Positions 34,040-43,399 of a stretch of DNA of 64,000 nucleotides are shown piece after piece; position 1 is the stretch's first letter, and each line of letters starts with the position of its first letter. The position numbers and the translations under genes were made by a program. Source of the DNA: Pseudomonas ovata (GTDB lineage: Bacteria > Pseudomonadota > Gammaproteobacteria > Pseudomonadales > Pseudomonadaceae). The DNA lies in NCBI RefSeq assembly GCF_003131185.1, contig NZ_QFFU01000001.1, forward strand, positions 620,001 to 684,000, given 5' to 3'. Below the pieces are notes generated by a model. The model saw nothing but the letters and a program-made list of their open reading frames with translations, did no database searches and had not been told where the DNA came from.

Positions 34040-35092
34040 TCATGGCGAATCATCGCTGTCACCACCGGCCAGCTCACGCTCGATCTGTTCGATGCTGGGC
34101 AAGCTGGTTTGCAGCTCTGCCGGCAGGGATTCCACCAACTGATACTCCGCCACACCGATAGGGCGGGCATTGTCCCGCAGGGCATATTCGGCCACGACCT
34201 TGTTCTTGCTCTTGCACAGCAGCAGGCCAATCGTAGGGCCATCCTGTGGGTGCTTGAGCTGGGCATCGACGGCCGTGAGGTAAAAACCCAGCTGGCCCAG
34301 ATGCTCGGGCTTGAACTTGCCGGCCTTGAGTTCGATCACTACATAGCAGCGCAACTTGAGGTGATAGAACAGCAGGTCGATGAAGAACTCGTCACCGCCC
34401 ACATCGAGCAGCACCTGCCGACCGACGAAGGCAAAGCCTGCGCCCAGTTCCAGTAGAAACTCGGTGACATGCCTGACCAGAGCGTTTTCGATCTCACGCT
34501 CCTGCGCCTCAAGGGTCAGGCCGAGAAAATCGAAGCGATAAGGATCTTTCAGCGATTCGCGAGCCAGATCAGACTGCGCCTGGGGAAGGTGACTCTCGAA
34601 GTTACTGACGGCCTTGCCACTGCGCTCCAGCAGACGGGCCTCGATCTGCATCACCAGAATATTGCGCGACCAGTTATGTTCGATGGCCTTGGCGGCATAC
34701 CAGCGGCGCGTTTCGGGGCCGGGCAGTTTGTCCAGTAACGCTAACTGGTGATACCAAGGCAATTGTGCAAGCACCCCTTGCACAAACTCCGCGTCCGGCC
34801 ATGCCTGGGCAAAGGCGCGCATGTACTTGAGGTTGCGCGGTGAGAAGCCCTTCATGTCGGGAAAGGCGGCGCGCAAATCCTGCGCCAGGCGTTCGATGAC
34901 CTTGGCGCCCCAGCCCTGCTGTGTCTGCCGGGTCAGGATATCGTGACCGATCTGCCAGTAAAGCAGCACCAATTCGCGGTTCACCGCCAGGGTGGCACGT
35001 TGCTGGGCCGTATGGATACGGTATTTAAGCTCGGTCAGCCAATCGCCGTAGCCTTCAGGTGGCGGGCTCAGGTTGACAGGGGTATCGCTCAT
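34040..35092 (-). CDS. YhcG-type DUF1016 PD-(D/E)XK nuclease-like protein
   Basis: 350 residues. An N-terminal DUF1016 winged-helix region (YGDWLTELKYRIHTAQQRAT, FPDMKGFSPRNLKYMRAFA, LPWYHQLALLDKL) is followed by a nuclease-like domain near 215-300: FFIDLLFYHLKLRCYVVIEL then KAGKFKPEHLGQL, with D, E and K placed as in PD-(D/E)XK enzymes. Members are linked to R-M loci and mobile elements, but here the gene sits alone between pyrimidine-uptake and rutR genes. The start has weak ribosome-site support. Confidence 0.88.
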   Translation of the reverse strand: MSDTPVNLSPPPEGYGDWLTELKYRIHTAQQRATLAVNRELVLLYWQIGHDILTRQTQQGWGAKVIERLAQDLRAAFPDMKGFSPRNLKYMRAFAQAWPDAEFVQGVLAQLPWYHQLALLDKLPGPETRRWYAAKAIEHNWSRNILVMQIEARLLERSGKAVSNFESHLPQAQSDLARESLKDPYRFDFLGLTLEAQEREIENALVRHVTEFLLELGAGFAFVGRQVLLDVGGDEFFIDLLFYHLKLRCYVVIELKAGKFKPEHLGQLGFYLTAVDAQLKHPQDGPTIGLLLCKSKNKVVAEYALRDNARPIGVAEYQLVESLPAELQTSLPSIEQIERELAGGDSDDSP

Positions 35093-35122
35093 GGCGTTTC
35101 CCTCGTGGTTCTTGAAGACAGG

Positions 35123-35887
35123 TCAGGGCCGTGGCGCGATGCCTTGGCAAATCAGCGTGCGCAGATTGCCCAGCACCTCGTCGAAAAACACAGGGTCCGC
35201 CAGGGTCTTGCCGGTGATGGCCTGCACCTGGGTGCTGAAGTCGGCGTAATGCTGGGTGGTGCTCCAGATCGAGAAGATCAGGTGGTAGGGGTCGACCGGC
35301 GCCAGCCGGCCGGCATCGATCCAGCCCTGGATCACCTCGACCTTGCGCGCCACCATCTCGCGCAGCGCCTGCTCCAGCTGGGCCTTGATCAGCGGCGCGC
35401 CCTGCATGATCTCCATGCAGAACAACCGTGACTCGGCGGGGTGGTCACGCGACAGCTCCAGCTTGACGCGAATGAAGTTGCCAATGGCTTCAAGCGGGTC
35501 CTGCGCGGCATCAAAGCCGCTGAGCGGCACCAGCCAGATGTCCAGCAGGTGCTGCAGCACATGGGTGTACAACGCCTCTTTGCTGGCGAAGTAATAAAGC
35601 AGGTTGGTCTTGGACACATCGGCTGCCACAGCGACCTGGTCCAGGCTGGTGCCGTGCATGCCGAACTGCGAGAACAGTTCGAGCGCGGCCTGGATGATCG
35701 ACTCGCGCTTGGCCTTGATCTGTTGCAGGCGGCGCTGTTCGGAGGTGGGGCTCATGGCCCGCGGGGTTTTCGCCCTGGCATTGGGTGCCGGCTTGTCGGT
35801 CTTTTTGACTGCCGCCTTCTTCACCTGCGTCTTCTTTTTGGCCGGCGCCTGGGGCGCCTGCACGTCGTCGATGGATTTACTGTTCAC
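35123..35887 (-). CDS. rutR: RutR, TetR-family pyrimidine regulator
   Basis: 254 residues from GTG 35887 (V-N-S-K-S-I-D-D); other starts are possible because the N-terminus is a poorly conserved Lys/Ala/Pro-rich extension of about 60 residues not present in the E. coli protein. The DNA-binding part is TetR-like: RESIIQAALELFSQFGMHGT, LDQVAVAADVSKTNLLYYFA, SKEALYTHVL. The effector domain closely follows E. coli RutR (LELSRDHPAESRLFCMEIMQ, IFSIWSTTQHYADFSTQVQA). RutR binds uracil or thymine and leaves its operator. It is divergent from rutA; operators of its type lie before rutA and before the BMP transporter. Confidence 0.92.
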   Translation of the reverse strand: MNSKSIDDVQAPQAPAKKKTQVKKAAVKKTDKPAPNARAKTPRAMSPTSEQRRLQQIKAKRESIIQAALELFSQFGMHGTSLDQVAVAADVSKTNLLYYFASKEALYTHVLQHLLDIWLVPLSGFDAAQDPLEAIGNFIRVKLELSRDHPAESRLFCMEIMQGAPLIKAQLEQALREMVARKVEVIQGWIDAGRLAPVDPYHLIFSIWSTTQHYADFSTQVQAITGKTLADPVFFDEVLGNLRTLICQGIAPRP

Positions 35888-36051
35888 AGCCAGAACCGTC
35901 AGCCCGAATGAAGGCGCGAGTGTATCAGGCTTGGCTATGGACGACGGACTACGGGCGACGGTGCGCGGCAGGCCGGCTTGAAAATGCCCGCTAATGTTCC
36001 ACACCCCCGGCGTCTCGCCTCAAGAGCGGGCACATCAAACGATCCAAAACA

Positions 36052-36063
36052 GACCAAATGGTC
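36052..36063. promoter_or_regulatory. RutR operator upstream of rutA
   Basis: GACCA-AA-TGGTC, a perfect match to the core of the RutR site TGACCA-NN-TGGTCA. It is 55 bp upstream of the sigma-54 element of rutA and also upstream of rutR, so it may serve both genes. Confidence 0.75.
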
Positions 36064-36118
36064 CATCAAAAACCCATAAAACGACCCAAGGCATTGATAT
36101 AAAACAGTAAAAAATAAC

Positions 36119-36134
36119 TGGCACGGCACCTGCA
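36119..36134 (+). promoter_or_regulatory. Sigma-54 (RpoN) promoter of the rut operon
   Basis: TGGCACG-GCAC-CTGCA, one mismatch to the TGGCACG-N4-TTGCA consensus with correct GG-N10-GC spacing. This fits nitrogen control of rut genes, known in E. coli through NtrC. It lies 53 bp before the rutA start. Confidence 0.75.
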
Positions 36135-36186
36135 AAACACCATTCGAGACGCATGCACCTGGCTTGCGAAGCGCATGGAGAGGATT

Positions 36187-37311
36187 ATGAAGATTGGTAT
36201 CTTTATCCCGATTGGCAATAACGGCTGGTTGATTTCCGAAAACGCACCGCAATACAAACCGACTTTCGAGCTGAACAAACAGATCACCCTGGCCGCCGAG
36301 CACTATGGCTTCGACTTCGCGCTGTCGATGATCAAGTTGCGCGGGTTTGGCGGCAAGACTGAGTTCTGGGACCACAACCTTGAGTCCTTCACGCTCATGG
36401 CCGGGCTGGCGGCAGTCACCAGCCGCATCCAGCTGTTTGCCACCGCCGCCTCGCTGGTGCTGCCACCGGCCATCGTGGCGCGCATGGCCGCCACGGTCGA
36501 CTCCATTGCCAACGGCCGCTTCGGCGTCAACCTGGTCACCGGCTGGCAGCGGCCGGAGTATTCGCAGATGGGCCTGTGGCCGGGCGACGAATTCTTCGGC
36601 AACCGCTACGAGTACCTGTCCGAGTACATCCAGGTGCTGCGCGATCTGTGGGCCACCGGTCAGTCCGACTTCAAGGGCGCGCACTTCCAGATGGACGACT
36701 GCCGCGTCAGCCCGCGTCCGCAGGCCGACATGAAAGTCATCTGCGCCGGGCAAAGCGATGCCGGCATGGAATTCTCGGCCCGGCATGCCGACCACAACTT
36801 CTGCTTTGGCAAAGGCGTGAACACCCCCAAGGCCTTCGCCCCCGCCGCCCAGAAACTGATCGAAGCCAGCCGCCTGACCGGGCGCCATGTCAGCACCTTC
36901 GTCCTGATGATGGTCATCGCCGACGAGACCGACGAAGCCGCCCGCGCCAAGTGGGAGCACTACAAGGCCGGGGTCGACGAAGAAGCGGTGGCCTGGCTGG
37001 GCGTACAAGGCGCAGTCGACAAGAAGGCCGACAGCAACGTGCGGCAAATGGCCGACCCGACCTCGGCGGTCAATATCAACATGGGCACCCTGGTGGGCTC
37101 GTATGAATCGATCGCCCGCATGCTCGACGAAGTGGCCGAAGTCGAAGGCACCGAGGGCGTACTGCTGACCTTCGACCATTTTGTCGAGGGGGTCGAAGCC
37201 TTCGGCCAGCGCATCCAGCCGCTGATGAAAAGCCGCCTCGACGCCCTGACCCCGGTGCCGTCGCAGGTCGGCCAGCCGGCCCTTGACCTGAGTGTAGGAG
37301 CGGCCTCATGA
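36187..37311 (+). CDS. rutA: Pyrimidine monooxygenase RutA
   Basis: 374 residues from ATG 36187 with GGAGAGGA directly upstream (an earlier ATG lies within that ribosome site). RutA is a flavin-dependent luciferase-like monooxygenase that opens the uracil ring between N3 and C4. Family features: [40 protein letters not shown], then [20 protein letters not shown]. It needs reduced FMN from RutF, encoded four genes later. The stop overlaps rutB (ATGA). Confidence 0.97.
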   Translation: MKIGIFIPIGNNGWLISENAPQYKPTFELNKQITLAAEHYGFDFALSMIKLRGFGGKTEFWDHNLESFTLMAGLAAVTSRIQLFATAASLVLPPAIVARMAATVDSIANGRFGVNLVTGWQRPEYSQMGLWPGDEFFGNRYEYLSEYIQVLRDLWATGQSDFKGAHFQMDDCRVSPRPQADMKVICAGQSDAGMEFSARHADHNFCFGKGVNTPKAFAPAAQKLIEASRLTGRHVSTFVLMMVIADETDEAARAKWEHYKAGVDEEAVAWLGVQGAVDKKADSNVRQMADPTSAVNINMGTLVGSYESIARMLDEVAEVEGTEGVLLTFDHFVEGVEAFGQRIQPLMKSRLDALTPVPSQVGQPALDLSVGAAS

Positions 37312-38054
37312 GCACTGAAAAGAACATGACGATTTCTTCGACCACGCCGGCCGGCATCGCCCAGGCCGGCGGCGGCCAGCCCTGGGTACTGAGCGCCCGC
37401 CCCGAGCCTCTGTACCTGCACGCCTCGAACACCGCACTGGTGGTAGTCGACATGCAGAATGCCTATGCCTCGCCGGGCGGCTATGTCGACTCGGCCGGCT
37501 TTGACATCTCCGGTGCCCGTTCGGTGATCGCCAGGGTCGGCCAGGCCCTGGAAGCGGCGCGGGCCGCCGGCCTCAGCGTGGTGTACCTGCAAAACGGCTG
37601 GGACGCCGGCTATGTCGAGGCCGGTGGCCCCGGCTCGCCCAACTGGTACAAGTCCAACGCCCTGAAGACCATGCGCAAGTACCCCGAGCTGCAGGGCCGC
37701 TTTCTGGCCAAGGGCGGCTGGGACTACGAGATCGTCGATGAACTCACCCCGCAACCGGGCGACCTGGTAGTGCCCAAGACCCGCTACAGCGGTTTCTTCA
37801 ACAGCACGCTCGACAGCACCCTGCGTGCCCGCGGCATCAGGAACCTGGTGTTCACCGGCATTGCCACCAATGTCTGTGTCGAGGCCACCCTGCGCGATGC
37901 CTTTCACCTTGAGTACTTCGGCGTGATGCTCGAAGACGCCACCCATGAACTGGGCGGTGCAGTGATTCAATCGAGCTCGGTCTACAACATCGAGACCTTC
38001 TTTGGCTGGGTGTCCACGGTGGACCACTTTGTCAGCGCCGTGACCACCAACTGA
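37308..38054 (+). CDS. rutB: Ureidoacrylate amidohydrolase RutB
   Basis: 248 residues. It is an isochorismatase-like cysteine hydrolase that cleaves (peroxy)ureidoacrylate to aminoacrylate, CO2 and ammonia. The triad is visible: Asp in [14 protein letters not shown], Lys in [10 protein letters not shown], Cys in [12 protein letters not shown]. The N-terminus is about 15 residues longer than the E. coli protein. It overlaps rutA by 4 bases; rutC follows after 31 bp. Confidence 0.96.
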   Translation: MSTEKNMTISSTTPAGIAQAGGGQPWVLSARPEPLYLHASNTALVVVDMQNAYASPGGYVDSAGFDISGARSVIARVGQALEAARAAGLSVVYLQNGWDAGYVEAGGPGSPNWYKSNALKTMRKYPELQGRFLAKGGWDYEIVDELTPQPGDLVVPKTRYSGFFNSTLDSTLRARGIRNLVFTGIATNVCVEATLRDAFHLEYFGVMLEDATHELGGAVIQSSSVYNIETFFGWVSTVDHFVSAVTTN

Positions 38055-38085
38055 TCCGTTCATTGTTTATTCTGGAGACGCTCCC

Positions 38086-38478
38086 ATGCCCAAGACCATC
38101 ATTACCCCGCCCGGCACCGGCACTCCACTGGCGCCGTTCGTGCCCGGCACCCTGGCTGACAACATCCTCTATGTGTCCGGCACCCTGCCCTTCGACCATG
38201 ACAATAACGTCGTGCACGTGGGCGATGCCGCCGCACAGACGCGCCATGTGTTGAACACCATCAAGCGCGTGATCGAGACCGCCGGCGGCACGATGGATGA
38301 CGTGACCTTCAACCATGTGTTCCTGCGTCACTGGGAGGATTACGCGGCCATCAATACGGTGTACGCCGAGTTCTTTCCCGGTGAGAAGCCGGCGCGCTAT
38401 TGCATCCAGTGCGGACTGGTCAAGGCCGATGCCCTGATTGAAATCGCCAGCGTGGCGCACCTCGGCAAAGGCGCTTGA
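38086..38478 (+). CDS. rutC: RutC, Rid-family aminoacrylate deaminase/reductase
   Basis: 130 residues, starting [17 protein letters not shown] after Met, with GGAGACG upstream. It is a Rid/YjgF-type small trimeric enzyme; the conserved [19 protein letters not shown] block near the C-terminus includes the Arg that binds the substrate carboxylate. It removes toxic aminoacrylate made by RutA/RutB. Confidence 0.95.
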   Translation: MPKTIITPPGTGTPLAPFVPGTLADNILYVSGTLPFDHDNNVVHVGDAAAQTRHVLNTIKRVIETAGGTMDDVTFNHVFLRHWEDYAAINTVYAEFFPGEKPARYCIQCGLVKADALIEIASVAHLGKGA

Positions 38479-38480
38479 GC

Positions 38481-39281
38481 ATGCGCCTGTACACCGAAGT
38501 TCACGGGCCGGCCGACGCTGAAGCAGTGCTGCTGTCGTCAGGCCTGGGCGGCTCGGCCGGCTACTGGTCGGTGCAGATACCGGCACTGGTCGCGGCCGGC
38601 TACAAGGTCATCGCCTACGACCAGCGCGGCACCGGCCGCAGCGCGCAGGCGCTGCCCGATGGCTACCGGATCGAGCACATGGCCGATGATGTGTACGCGG
38701 TGCTGGAGGCTACGCAGACTGAGCGCTGCCACTTCGTCGGTCATGCCCTGGGCGGCCTGGTCGGCCTGCAACTGGCGCTCGATGCACCGACACGCGTGCG
38801 CAGCCTGACCCTGATCAATGCCTGGTCGCAGCCCAATCCGCACTCGGCGCGCTGCTTCGAGGCGCGGCTGGGGTTGCTCGATGCACTGGGCCCGCGGGCC
38901 TATGTCGAGGCGCAGCCGATCTTTCTGTACCCGGCCAGTTGGTGCGTTGCTCACGCCGAGCAGGTACAGGCCGAGGTGGAGCATGCCTGGGCGCATTTTC
39001 CGGGAGCCGCCACCATGAAGGCCCGCATTGGTGCCTTGCGCGCGTTCGATGTGGCGCAGCGCCTGGCCACGATCACCACGCCGACGCTGGTCAGCACCGC
39101 CCGGGACGATGTGCTGGTGCCCTGGACCTGCTCGCAGTACCTGGCGCAGCACTTGCCCCATGCCACGCTGCATACCGTCGACCACGGCGCGCATGCCCAT
39201 AACCTCACCGCAGCCGATGACTTCAACGCCGCGCTGCTGTCGTTTCTCACTGTCCAGCCCACCGCAGAGGCCACGCCATGA
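38481..39281 (+). CDS. rutD: RutD, alpha/beta-hydrolase-fold protein
   Basis: 266 residues from ATG 38481 (a TTG at 38475 overlapping the rutC stop is an alternative). It has the alpha/beta hydrolase fold with an oxyanion segment [14 protein letters not shown] and a nucleophile-elbow HALGGLVG. The elbow Ser of normal hydrolases is Ala here, as in E. coli RutD, so a usual Ser-His-Asp triad is absent. It helps hydrolysis of aminoacrylate to malonic semialdehyde. rutF starts within its stop (ATGA). Confidence 0.94.
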   Translation: MRLYTEVHGPADAEAVLLSSGLGGSAGYWSVQIPALVAAGYKVIAYDQRGTGRSAQALPDGYRIEHMADDVYAVLEATQTERCHFVGHALGGLVGLQLALDAPTRVRSLTLINAWSQPNPHSARCFEARLGLLDALGPRAYVEAQPIFLYPASWCVAHAEQVQAEVEHAWAHFPGAATMKARIGALRAFDVAQRLATITTPTLVSTARDDVLVPWTCSQYLAQHLPHATLHTVDHGAHAHNLTAADDFNAALLSFLTVQPTAEATP

Positions 39282-39775
39282 CCGGTTTAGAACCCAGCAA
39301 GAGCGACTTTCGCAACGCCATGGCGCGCCTGGGCGCCGCCGTCAACGTCATCACCACCGATGGCTCGGCCGGGCGCGCCGGCTTTACCGCCTCGGCGGTG
39401 TGCAGCGTCACCGACGAGCCGCCCAGCCTGCTGGTGTGCCTGAACCGCAGCGCGTCGGTGTACGAAACCTTCAAGGCCAATGGCGTGTTGTGCGTCAACG
39501 TACTCGGCGCCGGCCACCAGGCAATCTCCAACCTGTTCGGCGGCAAGACGCCCATGGCCGAACGCTTTGCCGCGGCCCGCTGGACCCTGGGACCGTCCGG
39601 CTCGCCGATCCTGCAAGAGGCCAGCGTGTCGTTCGACTGCCGCCTGAGCCAGATCACCGAAGTCGGCACCCACGACGTGCTGGTGTGCGAAGTGATGGCG
39701 ATTACCACCAGTGAGCAGGCACAGAGCTTGATCTACTTCAACCGCCAGTACCACGAGCTGCAGGCCAGCGCCTGA
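39278..39775 (+). CDS. rutF: FMN reductase RutF
   Basis: 165 residues. It is a flavin-reductase-like protein (FMN-binding split barrel): [40 protein letters not shown], then [18 protein letters not shown]. It supplies reduced FMN to RutA using NADH. The 3' end (from 39671) is duplicated 354 bp downstream as a headless fragment. Confidence 0.95.
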   Translation: MTGLEPSKSDFRNAMARLGAAVNVITTDGSAGRAGFTASAVCSVTDEPPSLLVCLNRSASVYETFKANGVLCVNVLGAGHQAISNLFGGKTPMAERFAAARWTLGPSGSPILQEASVSFDCRLSQITEVGTHDVLVCEVMAITTSEQAQSLIYFNRQYHELQASA

Positions 39776-39806
39776 GCGGGTCGGCACAAAATCCATTGGC
39801 ACCCGG

Positions 39807-39973
39807 GTAGGAGCGCGCTTGCCGGAATGCCGGACCACCGCGACCGAGTGCGTAGCGCTCGCAAAATTTGCCAGACGCCACAAATACTGAACTGTGGACG
39901 CATTCAAAATTTATGAAACGCTGAAAATTTACGACTGCTAACGCAGCCGGTCGCGGGCAGAGCGCGCTCCTAC
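39807..39973. repeat. REP-pair palindromic element R3
   Basis: GTAGGAGCGCGCTTGCCGGA ... GCGCGCTCCTAC with inner GCCACAAATACTGAACTG-type spacer; the left arm has an extra palindrome TTGCCGGAATGCCGGACCAC, also seen in R1 (reversed) and R4. Confidence 0.85.
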
Positions 39974-40024
39974 AGGCCCCAGAGAGGTTCATATGCACAA
40001 GGTTGTCTTCGAGCGCCTGCACGC

Positions 40025-40129
40025 CACGACGTGCTGGTGTTCGAAGTGATGGCGATTACCACCAGTGAGCAGGCGCAGAGCCTGATCTACTTCAACCGCC
40101 AGTACCACGAGCTGCAGGCCAGCGCCTGA
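40025..40129 (+). pseudogene. Headless duplicate of the rutF 3' end
   Basis: 34 codons plus stop identical in frame to the end of rutF apart from one visible Cys-to-Phe change (LVCEV to LVFEV). It lacks a start and most of the protein. An ATG at 39993 upstream (duplicate of the ydfG start) reads only 18 codons in another frame. Confidence 0.9.
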
Positions 40130-40160
40130 GCGGGTCGGCACAAAATCCACTGGCACCCCG

Positions 40161-41107
<947 letters not shown>

Positions 41108-41172
41108 GCCTCATACAACTGACGGACGCATGCGGCTAACGCCTGGTCGTTGGCGGTCAGGAACGTGCAGGC

Positions 41173-41198
41173 CTCTTCGCGGCCAAAGCCGCTCCTAC
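41173..41198. repeat. Single REP palindrome (R8)
   Basis: TTCGCGGCCAAAGCCGCTCC with flanking CTC/TAC, a single palindrome of the R7 family, between the convergent ydfG and hypothetical genes. Confidence 0.6.
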
Positions 41199-41848
41199 CG
41201 TTCGCCGCGCTCCAGCCGGTGCAGGCCGCGCCGCGCTTCATCCCATAAATAACCGCCGAGCTTGGAGATGCTGGTCAGCCATTCGCTGCGCTCGCCATCG
41301 ATCAGCAGAATGACCCGGCGGTTGCTGACAAAATCGCCGTCGAAACTCATGGAATACTGCTCGATCTGCAAGCGCCCGCCCGGCGCCAGTTCGGCGGAGC
41401 CGGCGATGCCGTCGGCAAAGGCGTTGCCCGAGCGCTGGTATTGGTCGATACCGTCGTCGGTGCTGGCAAAGGCATACAGGCGCCGGCCCAGGTAAGTGAT
41501 GCGCTGCTCGCTGCGGTTGACCAGCCACACCGGCTGCTTGTCCGAGCAGCGGGAGAAATACGGAATGGCCAGGTACAAACCCGGCGGTGCCTGCTGCTCC
41601 CAGGCCTGCAGGTTGGCCGCAGCGATCAGGTCGGCGTGTTGGGCGCGACGGGCCGACAGCACATCAAAGGCATCGTCGTCGGCCCGGGGGCGCAACCCAT
41701 GGAAAGACTCCAGGGCGTCGCAGGCGCAGTTGAGCCGGGCGTAACGGGCCAGCTCGGCGCTGTGCTGCTGCGCCACCTGTGGGTGACATTCTTCGACCAG
41801 GCGGGTGGTCAGGCTTAACACCGCATCGCGGATCGGCTGACGGATCAT
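41195..41848 (-). CDS. Hypothetical protein
   Basis: 217 residues. It has no signal peptide or membrane segment. The N-terminal half is helical with CDALESF and several Arg/Ala runs; the C-terminal half looks beta-rich (QPVWLVNRSEQRITYLGRRL, then SMSFDGDFVSNRRVILLIDG). No known family is recognised. It is a single gene, upstream on its strand of REP R8, with convergent ydfG on the other side. Confidence 0.6.
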   Translation of the reverse strand: MIRQPIRDAVLSLTTRLVEECHPQVAQQHSAELARYARLNCACDALESFHGLRPRADDDAFDVLSARRAQHADLIAAANLQAWEQQAPPGLYLAIPYFSRCSDKQPVWLVNRSEQRITYLGRRLYAFASTDDGIDQYQRSGNAFADGIAGSAELAPGGRLQIEQYSMSFDGDFVSNRRVILLIDGERSEWLTSISKLGGYLWDEARRGLHRLERGER

Positions 41849-41950
41849 GGCACTTCCTTGAAGTCCTGGGTCGGTAACGAAATGTACGCCCTTTAGGGGC
41901 CAGGCCCAACGATTGTGTCGGGGTACGTGTTACCGACACAGCACCTCAGG

Positions 41951-43042
41951 TCATGGGGCGGCCTTCAACGCCTCCTGCACCTGTGCCAGCGACCCCCTGG
42001 ACGAGCCAGGCTGCACCTTGAGTGCGGTGGTCTTGCCACGGATCACCACGTCCATGCCTTTTACCACCCCCTGCGCATCGCCCAGGATGCGGTAAGTGGT
42101 GTCGCCGCGCACAAAGCTGAGCACCTGTGCGCCACTGTCCAGCTCAAACCGCTCGGTCTCTTGTTCGGGGTACAGCAGGCTGACCTCGTTCTTGCTGTCG
42201 ACCGCCGCGTAATACACCCGCTCGCCGGGAGCCGAACGAAACAGGACGATGCGCTTGCCGGACGGCGCCAGCCGGAACGCCAGCAGCTCCTGGCGCTGCT
42301 CGTCGTCTTCCCAGAGCGTGCGCTCGACGCCATCCTCGACCATCTTGCCGTTGCGGTTCACCGATCGGCTTTCGCGGGCCAGGCCCGAGGAACTGGTCTG
42401 GTCGATCACCGTCTCACGCTCCATGACCGGCTCGCCGTCCTTGATGATGTAGGTGGCGAACCAGTGGGTGCAGCAACCGTCCTTGGTCATGGTCTTCACG
42501 CGACGGGCCTGTTCGTCGACCTGGAACATGCCGCAGTAGTCTTGCGCCAGCTGGGTGAAGGCAGCGCTGTGGCGAAAGCCGTGTTCGGTGCCGACGAACA
42601 CCTCGAACGAAGGCCCGTGGTAGCAACTGTTCTGGCCGTCCATGACCGCCAGGTCCTTGATGCCGTCGAAGTTGAAGTCCTTGTAGATCAGCACGCTCTG
42701 CTCGCCATACGGCAGTTGCTGGACATTGGCCTTGACCTCACCGCCGGGGTTGACGTCCAGCACCAGTTCATCGGAACGGACCTCGAACAGCGGTGCCGGG
42801 TTTTGCCGGTCAAAGACGCGGACAATGCCGGGGCGGAACACTTCGTCGTTGTCGGCGATTTCCAGGGTGGCGCGGTACTGCTTCGAAAAATCCTGCAAGG
42901 CGTAGGTCTTGCGGGCGGTCGCCTCGAAGGCGGGCACATCCATTTCGCCATAACCGGTGACTGGCATGATGGCGCTGGCGCTCATCGACAGCAGCAGGCC
43001 GGCTAGCAGCGTGAGGGTGCGTTGGGTGATTGAAAACGGCAT
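41951..43042 (-). CDS. XAC2610-like secreted/periplasmic protein
   Basis: 363 residues from ATG 43042. A signal peptide is clear (TLTLLAGLLLSMSASA, cleavage near residue 24). The middle has an FG-GAP-like calcium-binding loop, DFNFDGIKDLAV, then NSCYHGPSFEVF, a block typical of XAC2610-related proteins. A second half carries regular beta strands. It is probably periplasmic; the function is unknown. The long frame upstream of 43042 runs through a REP element and short tandem repeats and is not coding. Confidence 0.75.
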   Translation of the reverse strand: MPFSITQRTLTLLAGLLLSMSASAIMPVTGYGEMDVPAFEATARKTYALQDFSKQYRATLEIADNDEVFRPGIVRVFDRQNPAPLFEVRSDELVLDVNPGGEVKANVQQLPYGEQSVLIYKDFNFDGIKDLAVMDGQNSCYHGPSFEVFVGTEHGFRHSAAFTQLAQDYCGMFQVDEQARRVKTMTKDGCCTHWFATYIIKDGEPVMERETVIDQTSSSGLARESRSVNRNGKMVEDGVERTLWEDDEQRQELLAFRLAPSGKRIVLFRSAPGERVYYAAVDSKNEVSLLYPEQETERFELDSGAQVLSFVRGDTTYRILGDAQGVVKGMDVVIRGKTTALKVQPGSSRGSLAQVQEALKAAP

Positions 43043-43105
43043 GACTTGATTCCTGTCGATGGGGATAGCGTGACGCGCTGCCGCCTGGCAAACACTGGAC
43101 CGGCT

Positions 43106-43246
43106 GTAGGAGCGCGCTTGCCCGCGACCGAGTGCGCAGCGCTCGCAAAATCTGCGAAACACCACACATTTACGATCTGAAAGTCTGCGAAACGCCACAA
43201 TTTTACGACTGCTAACGCAGCCGGTCGCGGGCAAGCGCGCTCCTAC
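43106..43246. repeat. REP-pair palindromic element R5
   Basis: GTAGGAGCGCGCTTGCCCGC ... GCGGGCAAGCGCGCTCCTAC with inner GCGAAACGCCACAA subrepeats, just upstream of the XAC2610-like gene. Confidence 0.85.
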
Positions 43247-43250
43247 GGCA

Positions 43251-43356
43251 CCATGACCGTGGTGTCGTAGGGGCCCATGACCGTAGTGTCGTTGGGGCAC
43301 CATGACCGTAGTGTCGTTGGGGCACCATGACCGTAGTGTCGTTGGGGGCACCATGA
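43251..43356. repeat. Short tandem repeat, 4 copies of 24-26 bp
   Basis: Unit CCATGACCGTAGTGTCGTTG plus GGGCA, beginning at 43251, 43275, 43300 and 43325, with a fifth partial start at 43351 that runs into a terminator. Copy 1 has small differences. It lies between REP R5 and the terminator, with no coding role. Confidence 0.9.
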
Positions 43357-43383
43357 AAAAGGACCGCCGAGGCGGTCCTTTTT
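43355..43383. terminator. Bidirectional Rho-independent terminator
   Basis: AAAAAGGACCGCC - GA - GGCGGTCCTTTTT, an 8-bp GC-rich stem extended by A/T runs on both sides. It ends the transcript of the carboxynorspermidine genes coming from the right on the minus strand. Confidence 0.88.
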
Positions 43384-43399
43384 ATCCAGCAGCGCAGCC

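Noticed and set aside
38720..38760. Loss of the catalytic Ser in RutD as a damaging mutation
   Set aside because: The Ala at the nucleophile elbow is also found in E. coli RutD and is a family trait.
39993..40049. 18-codon frame starting like ydfG
   Set aside because: It is the duplicated ydfG start joined to rutF tail sequence and has an immediate stop.
41951..43354. 467-codon version of the XAC2610-like protein
   Set aside because: The extra N-terminus is translated REP and 25-bp tandem repeat; the signal peptide begins at 43042.
43251..43356. Short CRISPR-like array
   Set aside because: The repeats are directly adjacent with no spacers and no cas genes are near.
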